A stretch of 64,000 bases of DNA from Paractinoplanes brasiliensis (GTDB lineage: Bacteria > Actinomycetota > Actinomycetes > Mycobacteriales > Micromonosporaceae): assembly GCF_004362215.1 (NCBI RefSeq), contig NZ_SNWR01000002.1:558001-622000 (forward strand), given 5' to 3'. The notes below the pieces were generated by a model. That model searched no databases. It saw only the letters and a list, made by a program, of their open reading frames with translations, and was not told the origin of the DNA. Position 1 is the first letter of the stretch. Each line of letters starts with the position of its first letter. Shown here in pieces: positions 61,536 to 64,000 of this stretch. Position numbers and translations under genes: made by a program.

Positions 61536-61895
61536 TCAACGCCGGCCGAGCGCCCAGCCGACCACGCCCGACGCGGCCATCAGGGCACAGAGGCCCACCA
61601 GCGGCCCGATCCGGCGCTCCACAGTGGTCGCTTGCGGGGACGGCCATCGGGACAGCCGGCGTTCCCGTTGCGCCGCCTCCCACAGGCGGCGCAACTCCGC
61701 GGGATCGCCCCCGCCCAGATCGGCCAGGGCCCGCACCACCTCCCACGGAGGCAGGGCCTGGCCGGTGAAGTACCGGGACAACGACGAGTCGCTGACGTGC
61801 ACCTTCAAACCGAGTTCGCGCAGCGTCAGGCCGGCCTCCGCGCGCAGCGCCCGCAACTCGGTCACCAGCCTGGCGTGCATCTCACAAGTGTCCAT
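61536..61895 (-). CDS. XRE-type HTH protein with C-terminal membrane helix
   Basis: The 119-residue protein has an N-terminal helix-turn-helix (AGLTLRELGLKVHVSDSSLS and RYFTGQALPPWEVVRALADL, about 22-65), a basic linker and one C-terminal TM helix (IGPLVGLCALMAASGVVGWA, about 96-116). It is therefore a membrane-tethered DNA-binding protein of the type common in actinobacteria. It probably controls itself and the small secreted protein downstream. ATG at 61895. Confidence 0.82.
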   Translation of the reverse strand: MDTCEMHARLVTELRALRAEAGLTLRELGLKVHVSDSSLSRYFTGQALPPWEVVRALADLGGGDPAELRRLWEAAQRERRLSRWPSPQATTVERRIGPLVGLCALMAASGVVGWALGRR

Positions 61896-62029
61896 CGCGT
61901 TTCCTCCCCCAAAGTCGGCGCGACGCCCTCATTGTGCTCACCCGGGCGCACGCCGGCCGCTACCCCGGACACACCCGGATGAGATCAGGGCGCGGCGACG
62001 GAAGGTGCGGCCTGAGATTGGCGCCGGGG

Positions 62030-62767
62030 TCAGGCGTTGTCCCGGAGCGCGACCGCCGCCCTCACGAGGTCGGCGTTGCTCGTCGCCGGGGAGCCGTCGG
62101 GGAGCAGGATCGAGTCCTCGAAACCGACCCGCGTGTCGTGACCGCGGGCGAAGGCGTCGCGTACCAGCGGCCACGTCCAGTCGTTCATCCCGTGGGTCAG
62201 GCGCGGGCAGGTGGACCCGGCCTCGTCGAGCAGGTCGTTGACCCGCCGCGCGACGGCCGCGGGCGGCCCGCTGTGGAAGTACGGCTCACCCGGGTCGAGT
62301 TCGATGCTGACACGGGCCGCGTGCGGCAGCAGCCCCGATGCGAGCAGCGCAGGCATCTCCTGAGGCGCCCACAGGCCCACGTCGATGCCGATGCCGACGT
62401 CGAGCATCGCCGCCATGACCTGCTCGAACCCGTCCTCCGAGAGATTCACCGTGGCGACGTCGACCCCCTCCCACTCGCGGATCATGGCGATCCGGCCGGC
62501 CAGGTCGGGCACGATCCAAGCCCCCGTGGTCAGACCCACTTCGATTTCCCCGTACGCCACCTCGCGCGCCCGGCGGCACGTCTCGTTGACCACCGCCGGG
62601 TCGAGGGTCTCGGCGCCCGACTCGTCGCGTACGTGCAGGTGAACGCCCGTGGCCCCGGCCGCGAAGCACTCCGTCAGCTCGGCGGCCACCTCGTCGGGCG
62701 TGACCGGCATCCGCGGGTGCACGTCCTTCCCGTACGGGCCGTTCGGGGTCACCTGCAGCAAGGCCAT
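62030..62767 (-). CDS. BKACE family (beta-keto acid cleavage enzyme) protein
   Basis: The 245-residue protein matches the BKACE/Kce family, shorter than the usual 270-310: LLQVTPNGPYGKDVHP at the start, zinc-ligand motif GVHLHVRD, IEVGLTTGAWI and a catalytic-glutamate-type segment ATVNLSEDGFE. BKACEs condense a beta-keto acid with acetyl-CoA to give acetoacetate and a CoA ester. The substrate (lysine-fermentation, carnitine or other beta-keto acid) is not predictable. ATG at 62767. Confidence 0.85.
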   Translation of the reverse strand: MALLQVTPNGPYGKDVHPRMPVTPDEVAAELTECFAAGATGVHLHVRDESGAETLDPAVVNETCRRAREVAYGEIEVGLTTGAWIVPDLAGRIAMIREWEGVDVATVNLSEDGFEQVMAAMLDVGIGIDVGLWAPQEMPALLASGLLPHAARVSIELDPGEPYFHSGPPAAVARRVNDLLDEAGSTCPRLTHGMNDWTWPLVRDAFARGHDTRVGFEDSILLPDGSPATSNADLVRAAVALRDNA

Positions 62768-62970
62768 GAGTCCAACCTAAACCGAGGTCAGAACGCCGCA
62801 ACCGATCCGCCGGCCCGCTCCCGGCGTGACAGCGTGCGCAGCACAGGCAGGAAGCCGTGCCGCGTTCCCGACAACCGGGCCAGGCAGACGGTCACCGCGT
62901 CGGCGGCCACGGGCGGCGGCGGAGCGCAGCAGCGGGGAGACGACCTCGGCTGCCTCGAGGAAGGCCTGCC

Positions 62971-63798
62971 TCACGTGTCGAGGTTGGCCGGGACGAAAAC
63001 CGGTGCGGGACCCGCGGCGCCGCCGGGCGGGGCGGGGACCGCGGCACTCTCAGGTGACGGCGCCAGCGAGGTGAGGGCGGCCCACGGCATCCGGTCCACC
63101 GCGTCGGCGTTGCCGTCGGTCAGGATCGACCGGTACGCCTGCGACGCCGACCGGGCCGCGGCCAGCAGCGCGGCCAGCGGGTGCAGGACCAGCCGTACGC
63201 CGAGAGCGGCCAGCTGCACGTCGGGGAGCAGGTCCGGCGCGCCGGCTGCCTCCGAGCGGGACAGCACCAGCGGGACACCCGGCAGCGTGGCCTGCAGCAG
63301 CGACAACTCGCCGTGCGTGCACACCCCGGCCGGCAGCACGGCGTCGGCGCCCAGCTCTGCGAAGACGCGGCAGTCCTCGGCCACGGCGTCCAGCCCGCCG
63401 GTCCCGTACGCGTTGGTCCTCGCGATGACGGCGATGTCGGGAACCTGGCTGCGCAGCTCGGCGAACATCTCCGTGACGACCACCCCCGAGATGCCGGCCC
63501 GCTGATACGACAGCGCGGTCCACACCGCGTCCCGCTCGGTCTCGAACCCCGGGCCCGCGTCGGCCAGCAAAGGGACGCCGCCGAGCACCGGTCCCAGGGT
63601 GGCGGCACGATCCGCGAGCTGCGTGGCCGGCACGTAGCCGATGTCGGGCCGGCCCATCATCACCGAGGCCACAGCCGCCTGCGCCAGGTGGACCGCGCGG
63701 TGACCGGCGTGCACCGCCAAGGTCGCGCTCAACGGGTCGAACACGCCCGGCACGTGGGTCACGCGCCCGGCCGACAGCAGCTCTCGGAATGCGTTCAT
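62971..63798 (-). CDS. isocitrate lyase/PEP mutase superfamily protein, atypical active site
   Basis: The 275-residue protein has the ICL/PEPM TIM-barrel wording: VTHVPGVFDPLSATLAVHAG, VASVMMGRPDIGYV, IAVIARTNAYGTGGLDAVAE and CRVFAELGADAVLPAGV. The usual metal-binding DxDxGYG is replaced by LLADAGPG, the KxCGH-type lyase loop is missing, and the IED segment reads VVVTEMF. Lyase or mutase chemistry may therefore be altered or lost. The Pro/Ala-rich C-terminal tail (about 245-275) is unusual. ATG at 63798. Confidence 0.75.
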   Translation of the reverse strand: MNAFRELLSAGRVTHVPGVFDPLSATLAVHAGHRAVHLAQAAVASVMMGRPDIGYVPATQLADRAATLGPVLGGVPLLADAGPGFETERDAVWTALSYQRAGISGVVVTEMFAELRSQVPDIAVIARTNAYGTGGLDAVAEDCRVFAELGADAVLPAGVCTHGELSLLQATLPGVPLVLSRSEAAGAPDLLPDVQLAALGVRLVLHPLAALLAAARSASQAYRSILTDGNADAVDRMPWAALTSLAPSPESAAVPAPPGGAAGPAPVFVPANLDT

Positions 63799-63908
63799 CG
63801 GATTCCTTCCGTGGGGACTCGGTCCTACAGGGCCGGGAGGCAACGGAGGCTACGGCCGTACGGCGCGTCGTCTCGGTTTTCACATGATGGTTTGCGAGTT
63901 TGTAAGGC

Positions 63909-64000
63909 ATGGCCACAGGGGCGGTGAAGCGGGCGTTCAAGTACCGCTTCTACCCGAGTTCGAAGCAGGCTGACCTGCTGAACCGGACGTTCGGGTGTGT
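63909..64000 (+). CDS. tnpB: IS200/IS605-type TnpB (OrfB), 5' end, cut by the window
   Basis: The frame begins MATGAVKRAFKYRFYPSSKQ and continues ADLLNRTFGCV to the window edge. This is the characteristic N-terminus of TnpB/OrfB proteins, the RNA-guided nucleases of IS605-group elements and relatives of Cas12. The ATG at 63909 has no strong RBS. Whether the gene is intact and whether a TnpA gene and an omega RNA-bearing right end follow cannot be seen. Confidence 0.85.
   Translation, partial: MATGAVKRAFKYRFYPSSKQADLLNRTFGC

Noticed and set aside
1..64000. CRISPR arrays, rRNA or tRNA genes
   Set aside because: No spaced identical repeats of CRISPR type and no tRNA cloverleaf or rRNA-like conserved segments were noticed; the two tandem arrays are coding or junction minisatellites without spacers.

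Overview
The window is very GC-rich, with codons strongly biased to G/C at the third position, many GTG starts and tightly overlapping operons. The protein content includes giant SARP/AfsR-type regulators, Tat-exported hydrolases, an EACC1-caspase-STAND-WD40 system and degenerate TPR repeats of the 'RRLAAANPDAYLPDLA' kind. Together these point to a chromosomal segment of a filamentous actinobacterium, most likely Micromonosporaceae (Actinoplanes-like). No rRNA, tRNA or CRISPR array was seen. Genus-level placement is inference.

Left part (1-5100): a DASS-family anion/dicarboxylate transporter, a decayed IS5-type transposase, a membrane GGDEF-EAL protein, and a divergently transcribed periplasmic-binding lipoprotein with no permease nearby.

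SARP region (5300-26400): three paralogous SARP-ATPase regulators of about 1060-1075 residues (10643, 18013 reverse, 26370 reverse) are interleaved with three operons. These are (a) a fusion of carotenoid-isomerase-like FAD oxidoreductase, ferredoxin reductase and [2Fe-2S] ferredoxin, with a Tat-exported hydrolase, an MFS exporter and a DUF4188 protein; (b) a second, cytosolic hydrolase paralogue with a small 2TM protein; (c) a complete peptide/nickel-type ABC importer with fused ATPases. All three operons begin with the same bipartite element: two heptamers in an 11-bp period, 9 bp before a -10-like hexamer. Inverted copies of the element lie upstream of two of them. This looks like one co-regulated locus for uptake, redox conversion, hydrolysis and export of an unidentified small molecule.

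Middle (26400-44700): a truncated integrase-type transposase, a possible 51-residue membrane peptide, a fourth AfsR-type regulator with TPRs, and a secreted NucA/NucB-type nuclease paired with a small secreted protein. Then come a decayed TPR gene, small membrane and DUF proteins, a KptA RNA 2'-phosphotransferase, a P-loop kinase, an APH-like kinase with a coupled small gene, two SAM methyltransferases, an AraC regulator and a metNIQ methionine transporter operon.

Right part (44700-64000): an MFS transporter with an Ala/Pro tandem-repeat loop, an M56-type peptidase, and the EACC1 plus caspase-nSTAND-TM-WD40 pair (a predicted conflict or cell-death system), which ends in a 21-bp minisatellite. 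After that come a GDSL esterase, further methyltransferases, an MDR oxidoreductase, a small HTH/membrane pair, a secreted lipase, a NylB-like serine hydrolase coupled to an unrecognised gene, an HTH gene next to a tiny secreted Trp/Ala/Gly/Pro-repeat protein, a BKACE enzyme and a PEP-mutase-like protein. The window ends with the first 30 codons of an IS605-type TnpB.
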